Notes under the pieces: model-generated
What the model was told of the DNA's origin: nothing
The model's database searches: none
What the model saw: only the letters and a program-made list of their open reading frames with translations
Source of the DNA: Beta vulgaris subsp. vulgaris
Taxonomy: Eukaryota; Streptophyta; Magnoliopsida; Caryophyllales; Amaranthaceae
Length of the DNA stretch: 64,000 nucleotides
Direction: 5' to 3'
Assembly: GCF_026745355.1 (NCBI RefSeq)
Contig: NC_079210.1
Span: forward strand, 13,491,023 to 13,555,022
Position numbers and translations under genes: made by a program
In this document: piece by piece, positions 12,809-24,362 of the stretch
How the letters are laid out: each line of letters opens with the position of its first letter
Numbering within the stretch: the first letter of the stretch is position 1

Positions 12809-13286
12809 GGACAACACTCCTGTAGTCATTTTCTAAGGCACTAGAAAGCATGTCAATCGATGTAAGATCGTTGTAAACATTGCAAGTCTTTTTTGGGCAT
12901 CATTTATAAAAGCCTTTTTGTGAATTGCTTGACTACCGTACAACAAAAACAAACTAAAAAGCCCTTGAGATTACTCAGGCTTAGCGATAGTTCCAAAGCA
13001 AAGTAAAAGGCATAAAAGCTCGAAGGACAAACTAATAAAATGAGCAACAAACAAAGTTTTATTCCATTAATCGTAGTACAAGCTATCGAAGTCGCTACAA
13101 TACAAGTTCAAGAAAAAGCTTAAGTCAAACACGAAAGCCTAAGGGTCCAATATTAACCCTGGTAGGAGACATAAGAAAAGTATGGAAAAAAGACAAGGAA
13201 AAAGGAAGGGCAGGAAGAAAAGAAGAAGAGCCACGGTCCACCCCTCGAGTTGCGGAAACCGTGAAGAAGAGGAGAAGAGCCACATT
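12809..13286. other. Non-coding spacer after pol of Tat-type element
   Basis: AT-richer than the flanking coding DNA. No ORF of note on either strand. It holds the 3' ends of the converging sense pol and antisense gene II, so it may be a shared terminator region (inference). Confidence 0.5.
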
Positions 13287-14431
13287 TCACCCCTTGAGAT
13301 TGACAGATGAAGGAGCTTGGCCCTCGGCCTGTACCACCTCAGCAATCCCTTCCTCCTGGGAAAGCGCTTTGACGCCTTCCTCGACTTCGGTCCAGGAAAG
13401 ACTGGGGGCAAGCCTCTCGAGGACTAACCGCACTTTCCGGAGAGCCTCGACCTGCTCAGAGGCTTGCAGAGAGACGTCCTCGAGGAAGGTCCTCCCCTCA
13501 TCAGAATCCTTCCAGCCCTGGACCACGGCCTCCCGGCACTCCCGAGCCTTAGAAATGACCTCCTCAGCATCCTTTCGAGCCTTCTCGACCCGCTCCTCAG
13601 CCTTCTTGCAGTCCTTGGCAGCCGCCCTGTGCCTTTTGCTAGTAGAATCCTTCTGCTTAAGGGCGACTTCGACGGCCTGCTCCAGCTCCATCTTCTTCTC
13701 CTCGAAGGCCTTAAGAAACCGAGCCATCGAGTCCTCAGTCTTTGAGAGTCGTATCTCGGCTAGGCGCAGGCGGTTGACAAGGGTATGCCTCTCCACCCAG
13801 GACATCTCCCCCGAAGCAGTCCCGGCAGCTATGCCGGGAACAGACCTTCGAGCCAGAGCTAGCACCCTAATCGACAACTGATAAAGAGAAGATGTCACCT
13901 GGCAGAATATCAAATGTTAAAGTACTCCTAATATAAACAAACAAAGTCCGATAAAATCATCTCACCTCGGTCATGGTTGCCTTGATGGCCTCGACCTCCT
14001 GGCCATCGGGCGTCAGGCACGCCTACTCATTCAGCTCCGTCACCAGATGCTACGAGGCTTTGTCAAACCTTGCAGCCATTTCGGCCCTCGAAAGGGCAGA
14101 AAAGAGCAGCCTTATAGCCTCTTCAGGCACAGGTTTCTTCTTCGAGGCTGTCGCGATTGCGATAGCACTCGAGATAATGGACGCTGAAGAGGCAGGAGGG
14201 TCCTCGATTTTGACCGAAGCTGGGGCCTCGGTTTTAACCTCCTTCGGCTCAGATTTAGGAGCCAAGAAAGAAGGTTGCTTCCCTTTCTCGATGGGGGGGT
14301 CGACCTCGAGTTTTACCAAGGGGGGTCCCCGTAACCGCCCCCGAGGTCGAAGACAAGTTCAAGCCGGCCTTGGCCAGCTTTCGACGCTTGGCCGCTCAAA
14401 GGGCCTCAGTAGTAATCAAAGGTTGAGCCAT
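13287..14431 (-). pseudogene. Antisense gene II of Tat-type element: coiled-coil protein
   Basis: Minus-strand reading starts at ATG 14431 (MAQPLITTEAL, then a stop) and passes through an acidic/serine segment (14050-14319, PPASSASIISSAIAIATASK). A likely spliced break follows near 13915-13970. It ends with a 208-codon frame (13287-13913) that is almost wholly charged heptad-like coiled coil (KKAEERVEKARKDAEEV). Its tail W-x-DSDEGRTFLEDVSLQASEQ resembles the tail of antisense gene I, so the two look like relatives. Antisense ORFs between pol and the 3' LTR are known in Tat-lineage elements; their role is not established. Opposite-strand frames here are shadows. Confidence 0.6.
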
Positions 14432-14910
14432 TGCCAGTCGAGGTTAAGAGAGAGGTGGAAATCAAGTTTAGAGAGAGAGAGGGGAAAAGAGGACAAAATT
14501 ATGAAATCTGTAGGGCTAATTGTCCGTACTTATAGACAAGTCAGATCACAAAGCCCTAGAAAGAGCAGTAATTACTTATCCCCTAATGGGCTCTCACGTG
14601 TCGGGGCCCGGGAGAGAACCTCACGTGCTTCGCACCCGCATAGGTCGCAGGTCTTGTGGTCTAAAACACGAAGGCCATAGGCCTCGAACTACATACGACA
14701 TCGAGATACTAAACGAAAGGCAGGGAATGAAGATGGGCAAAAATGAATCTTCATTTCCATTAAGACAAGCACTACATCGTGAGCCATTCAAGGCTTAGCT
14801 AAAAATGAATCTTCATTTTCATCAAAAGGGAGCATAAAAAAACCCTAAGGGCCACGCAGGACCCAATTTCAGTACGATCAAAGGAGCAATAAACTACTTA
14901 AATACAAGAA

Positions 14911-17900
14911 CTAAGAAGAACTACTCGAGTTGTTACTGCTCGAGGTCTCAGACACAGCCTCCTCGTCGCTCTCGGAGGAGGAGCTGTCGCTAAAAGCCCC
15001 TTGGTCCTTCGAGTCTTCCTCCTCTGCCTCCTCTTCTCGAGCAAAGACAGGCCCAGCGGCAGCAGGGTCTTCGAGTTGTGGGGCGTCCCCTCCAAAGAGG
15101 TCCCCTATATCAATAACATCATCCAGCAGAGTCATTGTCATCATTGAAGGCGGCGTCAACAGCCGCATCATATTCCTCCTCGACCGCCCGCCAGTCAGCC
15201 TGGGGATATACCTTCGCAAAAGCTTCTTGAAGCTTCCCCACGGCCTCTCGAGCAGCAACCTATGAGGCCTCCAGACTCATGTCCGCCGCAAACTCCATGC
15301 CGGCCTTCGAGGTTTTCCATTCCTCGATGATCTGATTTCGATTGCACAGGACACTGTCCCGTTGGCTCACCTGATCACGGATCCTTTGCTCCAAAGTAGC
15401 CTTCTCCTTCGCCAGAGCTCCTTCTCCTCCTTCGAGCTTTTCTTGAGATCCTCGATCTCTTTGCCACGCTCGATGGCCAGCTCGGTTTGTTGCTTCAAAC
15501 CCGTTCGAAGCTTGCGGAAGCCCGCAGTATGACAGTGGGTCATCACCGCCATGCGAATCGAATGCTGAAAGAAGGATAATGTTAGCAAAAATCACAGTAT
15601 AACCAATAGACCAAGTGGAAGAAGTTAACTTACGTCGATCCATGATGAGTGGAGCTGTTCGGCCTCCTCCTCTTCGATGAGATTCTGGATCACCTTTAGG
15701 TCTGGCTTCGAGACAAATCTCTTAACCATCGAATCGAAAAGGTCGACCTTCTCGAGAGTAGACTTCTACGTGGAGTCTTGGGTATCAGTCTCGGACTCCA
15801 CCGTCTTCCTCTTCTTCGAGATAGGAAGCTCTTCCACTTGAGTTAAGGAGACGTCCTATGCATCTATTGCTTCGACTGACTTCCCCTTGGATTTCGGGGT
15901 CTCCCTTGTCGGTCGAGGAGTGTCCTTCGCGCCACAACCCTCCTTTCGGCCTCCCCTCGAGGAGTGACGATAGCAAATTTGGTCAGGGGCGGACCTTCGG
16001 CCTCTTTGAGGGATCCTGAAAAGAAGATGAACTAGAAAGAAGCAAGGATGTCATACACAACTGCTCATAAACGAGGGTTACCTTTGGGGCTCGAGGGACT
16101 TTGGTGTCACCCTCGGACAGCTTCATCTTGAGCTGCTCCTGAACCCTCTGATTGGCGGTCAGTCGTTTCTGCATCTCCTCGTCCAGTTCCTGGCGAGCTA
16201 TGACTGAAAAATAACACAAAACAGTTAGAACATATTTAAAAGAAAGAGAAGTGGTCGAGGGCCTTAAGCATACAAAAGTCCCTACCCTAGGTGTAATGCC
16301 TCACAATTTTAAAGGATTTTCATAAATATATTAAAGTATTTATGTAGTAATGTTTAAATCCAAATGAGTTGGAAAATGATTTGACTTTTAAAAAGGGTTG
16401 ACTATTTTAAAAGTCAACTGAAATTATTTTTCATAGCTTAATAAAATTTGTAATGTTTTAATTAAGCATGTTTTAATAAGAGTTTTAATTACTAAAAGTA
16501 TATTTGAAAAGGAAGCTTAATGGAATCGAAATCCCAAAAGTGATAAAAAGGGAAAGGGTTATTTGATGACTAAAGTCCTAATGAGCCCATCTTATTAGTC
16601 ATCAAAGTTTTATTTATTAAAATCTCTTTTCCTAAGCCCAAAAGGAAAAGCCTCTATTTAAATATCCTAAAAACCCAAATTTTACCCTACACACTTTATT
16701 TCTCTCTCCTCTTTCCACGTGATCTTTCTTTTTCTCTCTCACTCGGCGTTTTCTTTCTCTCTCTTCTCCTTGGTGTGCGTCGTTCTTGTTTCTTCTCAAA
16801 AGTTTGTTTGTTCTTCGCTAAGTAACGTTTCTTGTTCAACAAGAAACGTCACAAATCTTTTCAAGTGCTGAAATATTGCTGCCGCCGGTCCCTTTTGTGC
16901 TGCCAGCTGTCCGGCGCCCTTCCTTCCTCCTGTGGTTGTTTTTCTTTTCTTCCTCTTCAAGATTCCATTAAAGTATTAGTTTATATTATTTTATTACTTA
17001 TTAGCATGTTTATGATTTAAATTATTGTTTTATATTCCTAAAAATATTTCGGCTGTCATATATAATAGTATAATAAATTCCAGATTTTATTATATTAAGT
17101 TATTTTCAGTTTTTATTATGAAAGTTATAGTTTTTAGGGTTTTTAATCACTAGAAACTATATTTATAAAGTATAAATCATGAGATTTGGTTAGATATAAT
17201 TTTATAGTATTGAATATATTTTCAGAAGATTTATAAAATTTTATAAGTGCTGTAATTTTAGAAAATATGTATTTTAAGGGTTTTAAATAATTTTTAATCA
17301 CTAGAATAGTTGTACTATACTAGGGATTAAAAATAACGAAAGTTTAATACGTCAAAATGATTTTAAAACACGTTTAAGGGGGTTTTGATCATTTTAAAGT
17401 TGCTGTAAATTTTTAGTTCGAAGTATTTATTTTATTATTTTATTTTCTAGGCGGAGATTTCGTAGTAGGAGACTTTTAGAGCGTAAAAGTGGCCTACAGA
17501 TTTGTTTATACAAGGTACGTACATTGTCTATGTGCTATATGATTTAGAAACATGCTTTAAGGATGTTTTATTTATTAGTATCATGTATAGGACTCTATTT
17601 GTTCATATATATGATTACTGGAATTGTTTTACATATTATTTGCCTGTGTGCTACATGTAAACTAGAAGTATTTATGAGTATTAATGTTTGTATGGAAGTT
17701 TGATGCAAGCAGATAAGTCCAATTTATTTATTAATTCGTGAGTGAATTAATGTAAGTAAGATTGAATCATGTTTTACATGGATTCTTGAGTATTATTTAT
17801 TTATCTTATAAGAACCGTGGATCTTATTTGGTAAGTACAAGTTATACCTATATATATAAAGGTAAAGTTTATTGTTGATTGAGTTCAACAAGCAAGTTAG

Positions 17901-19868
17901 TAAAGTATAAAAGAAGTTAAAGGAGTCTTGATTGATGAGTTGTGATCACTTGTTAATCTAAAGATAAAAAGAGTTTCTGTTATGATTGTGTGATTATTTA
18001 GTTATGTGTTATTTGCTTGGTTGGTGTCAACACAAGTATTAAAATATATTCAACGTGAAGTGAAACGAGAATAGGTTATAGGCTTTAGACTGGTGCACGT
18101 CTAGAGTTGGACACTAAGGGTTGGAGTACATGGTGGTAGCCCATGGCTTTCTAGGATTGGATTGATCACCTTTCCTCATTAGTTTAAAGGTTCCTCGATA
18201 TCGCAGGTCAATTTTGGAATATGTGGTAGCTCCCATATTTCCTATTTTCTGGTATAGACAACTCGTCCAATAACTATTCCATTTAAAGAAAGAAATAAAA
18301 TTTAGAGTCTAGTTCAGTAAGAGTCGTCTACAGATTATTATATGTTTTATTATTATTTATTCCTGCAAGTTATATTTTGTAGTATCATGTTTAGGATTAT
18401 GTATGTCTGATATGTAGTACTCAGCTTTGCTGATTACGTGCTTGTCTTGTTTGTGATCATGGCTTTGCCTATTGATCCTGTGGTGATCCTTCGGGGGAGT
18501 AGAGTTGAGACGGCATTGACATTACAGGTTCGAAGATGCATATCATTGGGGAATCTGGAATGGAGAGACTCTTGTATTATTAGAACCATTTAAGTTGTTT
18601 TCATAGGAGCTTATGTTTTCAGACAATAGTTTTAGGTTGGTGTGTTTAGTTTGACCATTGTTTTTGGTTTCATAAGTTTTAATAAAGTTGATTTTTAATA
18701 AGTTGTTTTCCCCTGCAAAATTCTGAGTAAGCCGAAACGTTATCACACGGGCGATAATGCCTGGGTAATTCTCTAAGGTTTTATTATTAAATGTATTTTA
18801 TAGAAGGAGAGAATTATCGGGGTGTTACACTAGGGATAGGTTGGGCTTAACTCCATTGTCGACAGGAAATGCTCGTTGCTCAGATCATCCGCGGCAGGAT
18901 TCTAGAACAGAGGAAATTGGTTTTTGTCACCCCTCTCGAGGACGGTAAGACATTGACAGTAAATGGCCACCCTAGCCTCGTCCTCCGTCATTCGAGGCCC
19001 AAATCTGTTCAACCACAAGTTAGGGCCCTCGAGTAAAGGGGCATAGTCCCGACGACCTTGTAGGGGTAGCGAACCTGGAAGCTCCACCAACCTTCTCCAT
19101 TCGAGGTTAAGGACATGATGACAAGCTTCATCATGTTCCTCCAAAGGACTAAAGAAGGCCGAAGGTCCATCATCTTGCAAATAGCCAGGAACCCCACCAT
19201 CGAGCCCACGCTATTAGGCATGAGCTGACATAGAGCCAGACCATAAGAGGACAACACTTCGACTATAAAAGGGTCTAGGGGAAATCTCAACCCTAACTCG
19301 AGATGCGCCTTGTATATCGCAATGCAACCCGTCGGTGGGGTGCAGACCATCTCGGTAGGCTACGAAATATAGAGAGCATAAGGATGTCTGATGAAGAAAG
19401 AGCTCTCGAGGAATCGAAGATTCTCCGATATAAAGTCCATAAACGACCCTCGATTGTGGAAGTGGGCTATTCCCCGGGGCAGGCAACCGCTTCCTCACTT
19501 CCACCGCTCGTGCTCACGGTAAGAGAGTTAGTCTCACTGCTTCCCTCCATCACTCGAACAACCTGGTTATTGAGAAGGTCATCTAAGTAAATCCTACGGC
19601 CCGGGATCGAGCAATGGTAACAGAGTGGGGGGGGGGGGTTGTCTAACTCTCCCTCCCCATCAGAAAGTATGGATACACCGTCACTCGAGTAAGGTAGGGC
19701 ATCGAGATACTGAGTAGGATCTAGGCACTCGAAAGCCGCAGACATCACAAGAACCCCTCCAATTAAGATCTTGTCGAACAAAGGTTCCACTAAGGGAGGT
19801 GGGGTCCCCGAGCTAGAGGAGGTTCCCCCCAAATCCATCGATGGGGAGCTCCACTCAGTGCAATCCAT
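14911..19868 (-). pseudogene. Antisense gene I of Tat-type element: Transposase_28-like domain plus coiled coil
   Basis: Minus-strand reading starts at ATG 19868. After an acidic N-terminus and a frameshift at a G/C homopolymer (about 19627-19637), the segment 19350-19009 reads FPLDPFIVEVLSSYGLAL, QLMPNSVGSMVGFLAICK. This is the signature of the plant 'putative gypsy type transposon' family (Pfam Transposase_28), despite its name not a proven transposase. Downstream come basic/charged segments (16219-15983), at least one convincing intron (donor GTAAGT near 15634 to acceptor near 15567), a coiled coil (15640-15260) and an acidic/serine tail ending in a poly-Ser/Asn run at 14911. The gene is split by the solo LTR 16292-18829 and has several stops. 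Domain order and introns suggest a captured cellular-type gene (inference). Confidence 0.65.
16292..18829 (+). mobile_element. Solo LTR (2.5 kb) of a Tekay-like gypsy element
   Basis: Begins TGTAATGCCTC, ends GGGGTGTTACA, and is flanked by a perfect 5-bp duplication CTAGG (16287-16291 and 18830-18834). No internal coding sequence is present. It shares a short conserved block with the T1 LTR (TACTCAGC..TGCTGATT near 18418; compare 1117), so it belongs to a related long-LTR family. A CT-rich leader (16700-16800) lies inside. It interrupts antisense gene I. LTR-LTR recombination explains such a structure. Confidence 0.85.
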
Positions 19869-20399
19869 AAGGAAGGAAAAGAAAGAAATAAGGGGAGAGA
19901 GATCGTACCTCGTATAAAAGGATTAGAGATTCGTCCGCAACTCGAAGAAAAGCAACCGACCTTCAGGGCTCTCGAGATCGTATGAAAAGAAGGGCGAAAT
20001 CTCAAAAGGATCAGAGCATACAATGAGACAAAATAAACAAAATAAAGTACTTGCCCTCGTTTATATAGACTACCTGAAAAGGACGGTTGGTATCCTGAAG
20101 GTCTCAGGGACACCTTAAAATGCCAAATACTTGGGCCTCTTAAAAAGCCCAACAGCGCCAGCTTCTTGGCCCAGTCTTCCCTAGCTCCTCGAGGCTTGAC
20201 TGGAATTTAGCTAACCCCAGCATAGGCGCCCAGCTGCGCCACCACGAAAACCTCCTAGCCGGAGCTCTAACTCCCCCGGTAATCAGCGCCAGGATGGAGG
20301 ACAAAGGCCTACCTATAGGCACCTAACCCCGATCGAGTGAGGGATATCTCGGCCATCGTCGTCGCTGGGATCGGCACCCGTCAAGCGCTACGGTGTCAT
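19869..20399. other. Upstream region of antisense gene I
   Basis: Contains short minus-strand frames (20140-20322 and around 19900-20150) without recognisable domains. A TATA-like TTTATATAGAC stretch (about 20060) is present on the + strand text. Possibly leader or promoter of antisense gene I; nothing more can be supported. Confidence 0.3.
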
Positions 20400-21250
20400 A
20401 CCCCTCGAGTGAACCAGAGACGCCTGGGTAACCTCGAGCGAGGTTGCTTCCCCGAGTTATGAGGCTCACTAGCCTTCGGATAACCTCATGCGAGGTGTTT
20501 GAACTTCCTCGAGTTACCTGGGGCTCATTGGCCCCTGAGTAACCTCGAGCGAGAGAAGATGACTTCCTCGAGTCACCTAGGGCTCATTTACCCTTGGTTA
20601 CCTCGAGCGAGGTAACATGACTCCCTCGAGTTACCTGGGGCTCATTGGCCCCTGGATAACCTCGAGTGAGGTAGCGTGACTCCCTCGAGTTACCTAGGGC
20701 TCATTGGTCCCTTGGGTAACCTCGAGCAAGGTAACTTAACCCCCTTGAGTTACCCGTGGCTCATTGGGCCCTCAGTAACCTCGAGCGAAGTAGCTTAACT
20801 CCCACGAGTTATCCGGGGCTCATTGGCCGCTGGGTAACCTCGAGCGAGGTAACTTAACTCCCTCAAGTTACCTGGGGCTCATTGACCCCTGGATAACCTC
20901 CGAGGTAGCATGACTCCCTCAAGTTACCTGGGGCTCATTGGCCCTTGGATAACCTCGAGCGAGGTAGCATAACTCCCTCGAGTTACCTATGGCTCATTGG
21001 CCACTAGATAACCTTAAGCGAGGTAGCATGACTCCCTCGAGTTTCCTGGGGCTCAATGGCCCCTGGATAACGTCGAGCGAGGTAACTTAACTCCTCTGAG
21101 TTACCTGGGGCTCATTGGTCCATTAGTAACCTCGAACGAGGCCGTCTGACTTCCTCGAGTTACCTTGGGCTCATTGGCCCCTGGGTAACCCCGAGCGAAA
21201 TAACTTCTTCAAATTATCTAGGGCTCATCAGCCTTTGGGTAGCCTCGAGC
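20400..21250. repeat. Minisatellite, about 14 units of ~58 bp
   Basis: Units of roughly 56-60 bp each contain CCTGGGGCTCATTGGCCCCT followed by a partly palindromic AACCTCGAGCGAGGTA and CTCCCTCGAGTTA. Copies differ by scattered substitutions, and one (about 20894) is shortened. It sits in the 3' non-coding region of the Tat-type element. Tandem arrays in this position are known for Tat/Ogre elements and have been proposed as satellite seeds. Confidence 0.92.
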
Positions 21251-21365
21251 CATGTCATCCCTTCGAGATAAAACAACTAGCCTAGCCACAAAGGCCATTC
21301 CGGTGGTTTCCGCAAAACACGTGGCATTGACCATGCCCCCTCCCACATATTTCGCGTGTGGCTAA

Positions 21366-21737
21366 TGTTTGGGCCCAATATTCCCTAGAGGGCCACTTCA
21401 TGCTCTAAAAGCTTGCTGCCAGTGTGTAAGTCCCTCAGTGGGACCCTCCCACCTTAAATTTTGTGACAACATGGCAGAGACACTCTTCACACATTCCAAC
21501 GCCTATAAATACTGGGCAGATCCCCATTATTAAGGTAGTAACTTCTAGACAAACTACTTCATGTATCCCAATTAATACACATCAACTAACTTGATCGTCG
21601 GAGGGGCGATCCCGGATCCACCTCCGGGGTAGTCTAACTCTCGTCTTGTGCAGGTCCTCCAGCCATCTTCGAGCATCCGACCCTCATTAACTTTAATCTC
21701 GATCAATCCCGCATAATGGAAGTTTTTACCCGAAACA
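21366..21737 (+). repeat. 3' LTR of Tat-type element
   Basis: Pairs with 6687-7054, including TATAAATA (about 21504). Ends CCCGAAACA followed by target duplication ATACT. Confidence 0.92.
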
Positions 21738-21742
21738 ATACT

Positions 21743-22640
21743 ATATGGGTAATAGTGGACAGACTAACCAAGACAGCGAGTTTCATACCTATGAAGGACA
21801 CGTGGAGTATGGAAGCTCTAGCCAAAGCTTATGTGAAAAATGACATTCGATTGCATGGAGTACCCACGAGTATAGTATCAGATAGAGATTTGTGATTCCT
21901 TCCCAATTTCTGCAAAAAGGTCCAGGAAGCATTTGGTAGTGAGCTATTGATGAGTACAACCTTCCACCCAGCTACAGTCGGTCAAACTGAAAGAACTATT
22001 CAGACCTTAAAGGACATTATGCGAGCGTGTGCCTTAGAATACCAGGGATCATGGGAAGACCATTTGGACCTCATAGAATTCTCATACAACAACGACTATC
22101 ATGCTAGTATTAAAATAGCACCGTTCGAAGCACTGTATGGGAGAAAATGTCGCACAGGATAGGCAAAAATCCTATTCGGATCAGAAGCGAAGGGAAGAGA
22201 ATTACGAGGTTGGGGAAAACGTATTGCTTAAGGTGTCTCTAATGAAAGGAGCGATGCGATTCGGAAAAAAGGGAAGCTAAGCCCTAAATTCATAGGACCA
22301 TATGATATTTTGGCGAGCGTAGGCAAAGTCGCTTATCGCCTGGAATTGCCCAACAACTTAGAAAGGGTCCATAATGTGTTTCACGTATCTCAACTCCGGA
22401 GATACGTACCTGATGAGTCACATGTCCTAGAACCTGAAAACATCGAGTTAAAATGAAACCTTGTCTTATGAGGAGAAACCTACCCAGATCCTAGACCGCA
22501 AGGTGCGTAGTACGAGGAATAAAGACGTCAGAAATCAAAATACCGAGGAAGCCACCTGGGAAGCTGAAGATGCGATACGTCTGAGGAACCCTGAGCTTTT
22601 TTAAGAGGTACGTGAGTTACGGGGACGTAAGTTTTCTTTT
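21743..22640 (+). pseudogene. pol: T1 pol, second part: integrase C-half and chromodomain-like tail
   Basis: Reading resumes directly after the Tat-type insertion: [12 protein letters not shown], then the second catalytic Asp in SIVSDRD (about 21870) followed by a stop. The ORF from 21947 shows ATVGQTERTIQTL with the final Glu. A C-terminal segment (KVAYRLELPNNLERVHNVFH, about 22320-22380) is the usual end of gypsy integrase. The last part (22490-22610) reads QILDRKVRSTRNKDV and ATWEAEDAIRLRNP in shifted frames, matching the edges of a group II chromodomain with its middle shortened. Chromodomains direct chromovirus integration. Confidence 0.85.
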
Positions 22641-22827
22641 AAGGGAGGAAGAATACGATAGAATTTCGCGCTTTCACCCTAAAGTATGTTAATTATGTTA
22701 ATTATGTATAATTATTGCTTTTCTGACATGCGAAAGTTAGAAAAAGCTTGTAAAATATTGGGACTTAGAAGTGCAAAAGATCGTCGTTAAGACTGGCTAC
22801 CTCAAAGTTTCGGGATGAAACTTCCTT

Positions 22828-22838
22828 AAAGGGGGGAA
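22828..22838 (+). other. T1 polypurine tract
   Basis: AAAGGGGGGAA lies three bases before the T1 3' LTR start (TGTAATACTCCG). It primes plus-strand DNA synthesis in LTR elements. Confidence 0.85.
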
Positions 22839-23268
22839 GCCTGTAATACTCCGTATTTTTGGGGTTAATTCTTTATAATTAAGAAAATATAAAGAATATA
22901 ATTGAAAGGTATTTTAGCATTATTTACAAAAAAATAAAATAATAGAATAATAATAATACAGTTGAGTACATTTACAACTTTAACGTAATTCTATTATAGT
23001 TCGGTTTAGTTTAATTTCGGAATTTAAAAGATCAAACCGAGTCCTACTAGACCTAGATATGCCATACTATAAATAGAGAGAATAAGAATAAAAAAAATCA
23101 GAAAAATTCAGAAAACCTAACTCTCTCTCTCTTTTCTCTCCAGCTGTTTCTCTCTCCTCTCTAAAACTCTCTCTCTCAAATTCTCTCTCCTCTCCCTTCC
23201 TCATCCTCGTTGTTCTCTCTCTCCTCTGTCCTTCTCTCTCGTCGCCTTCGACGAAGTAGTGTGCGAGC

Positions 23269-24362
23269 TGATACATATTGATTAAGATAACAAGAGCATT
23301 CAAAGTATTAAACAAGAACAAAGAAAGAGAACATAAGATGTTTGTTACAAACCGGTTCAATTAGATTGAACAACCACCACTTTCACTACCCAAATACCAC
23401 CAATCTAAGATCAAGTTATAACAATAAGCTTCTAACTTGCATCCACTTTGAGTTTCAATCACCAATTCAACGATTAAGTGAAAGAATTAAGCAAAGGTTT
23501 GATAATGGTCGAAACTGACCGGAAAGACAATAAGCACACAGCTTAGTGTTTTGAGCATAAAACTCGCAATTTTCATTCAAATTACTTAATCCCAAAAAGA
23601 GTACAAAACTAACATATTTGTTTACATTGTTTCCAAATTTCGGCTGATTTGGACAACTAGAGCTATGCCAACTAAGCTAATAAAAAACATGAAACAGAAA
23701 TTACAAACTTTCCAGCACACTTCCTACAAACTAGCTTAGCCACCCTATTGGAAGTACAAAACAGAAGAACTACCAATGGAATACTAAAGTAAACATATTA
23801 AACTATAACTCCTCAAAAGCTTGTGCCATTTGCAGTAGGAATGATTGTTGCCCAAAAGCTTCAAAGGGAAGCTAGGAGAGACGCCAGAACTGGGGCAGCA
23901 GCATACCTTCACATGAAGTCTTCCATGCTCATTGGATATGGCTCTTCTTGCCCATGTGAACTTCATGTGGCCTTCTACTCTTCCCTAAGTCTTCAATTCA
24001 GCTTGAGGTGGCACCAAAATGCAGCAAAACTCCTTCCTTAAGCATACTTAGAACCGGATGATAATGAAGCTAAACTAGCTTAGTTCTTAAAGCATGATTA
24101 ACTTATCTTAAGCATGTAATTAGGCTACTAGTCACTTACTAAACTTGATTACCAATACATAATGATGATTAAGGTGTCATTAGTATTAGTTAATCTTGCT
24201 TAAGTAGAGATTAACATAGGATTAGCCTAATCAAGTTGCTTAAGTAAGGTTTTAAAGTAAATCGAGCTAGTTAGGCTTAGAAATTGAACCTCCTTCACCA
24301 TGTTCTCCTTATGATCATGTAGAAGAAGACCTTGGTTGCTTAAGCTAGATGCTCCTGCATCA
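23269..24362 (-). repeat. 3' LTR of nested minus-strand chromovirus
   Basis: 1094 bp, paired with 28825-29874. The purine stretch TGAGGAGAA (minus strand, just above 24362) is the likely polypurine tract. The short + strand frame at 23823-24041 lies in both LTR copies and is not a supported gene. Confidence 0.9.

Larger units (their letters stand above)
6687..21737 (+). mobile_element. Tat/Ogre-type Ty3/gypsy element inserted in T1 integrase
   Basis: LTRs of 368 and 372 bp start TGTTTGGGCC and end ACA. A 5-bp duplication ATACT (6682-6686 and 21738-21742) flanks the element inside the T1 integrase gene. Internal order is gag, protease, RT, RNase H, second (archaeal-like) RNase H, integrase, then a ~6-kb 3' region with antisense genes and a minisatellite. 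A second RNase H before integrase and a long non-gag-pol 3' region are hallmarks of the Tat/Ogre lineage. The element is 15.05 kb, of which 2.54 kb is a nested solo LTR. I saw no obvious purine tract just before the 3' LTR. Confidence 0.92.

Noticed and set aside
13261..14798. + strand frames of 80-235 codons
   Set aside because: They mirror the antisense coiled-coil genes; their composition shows no domain while the minus strand gives a coherent protein.
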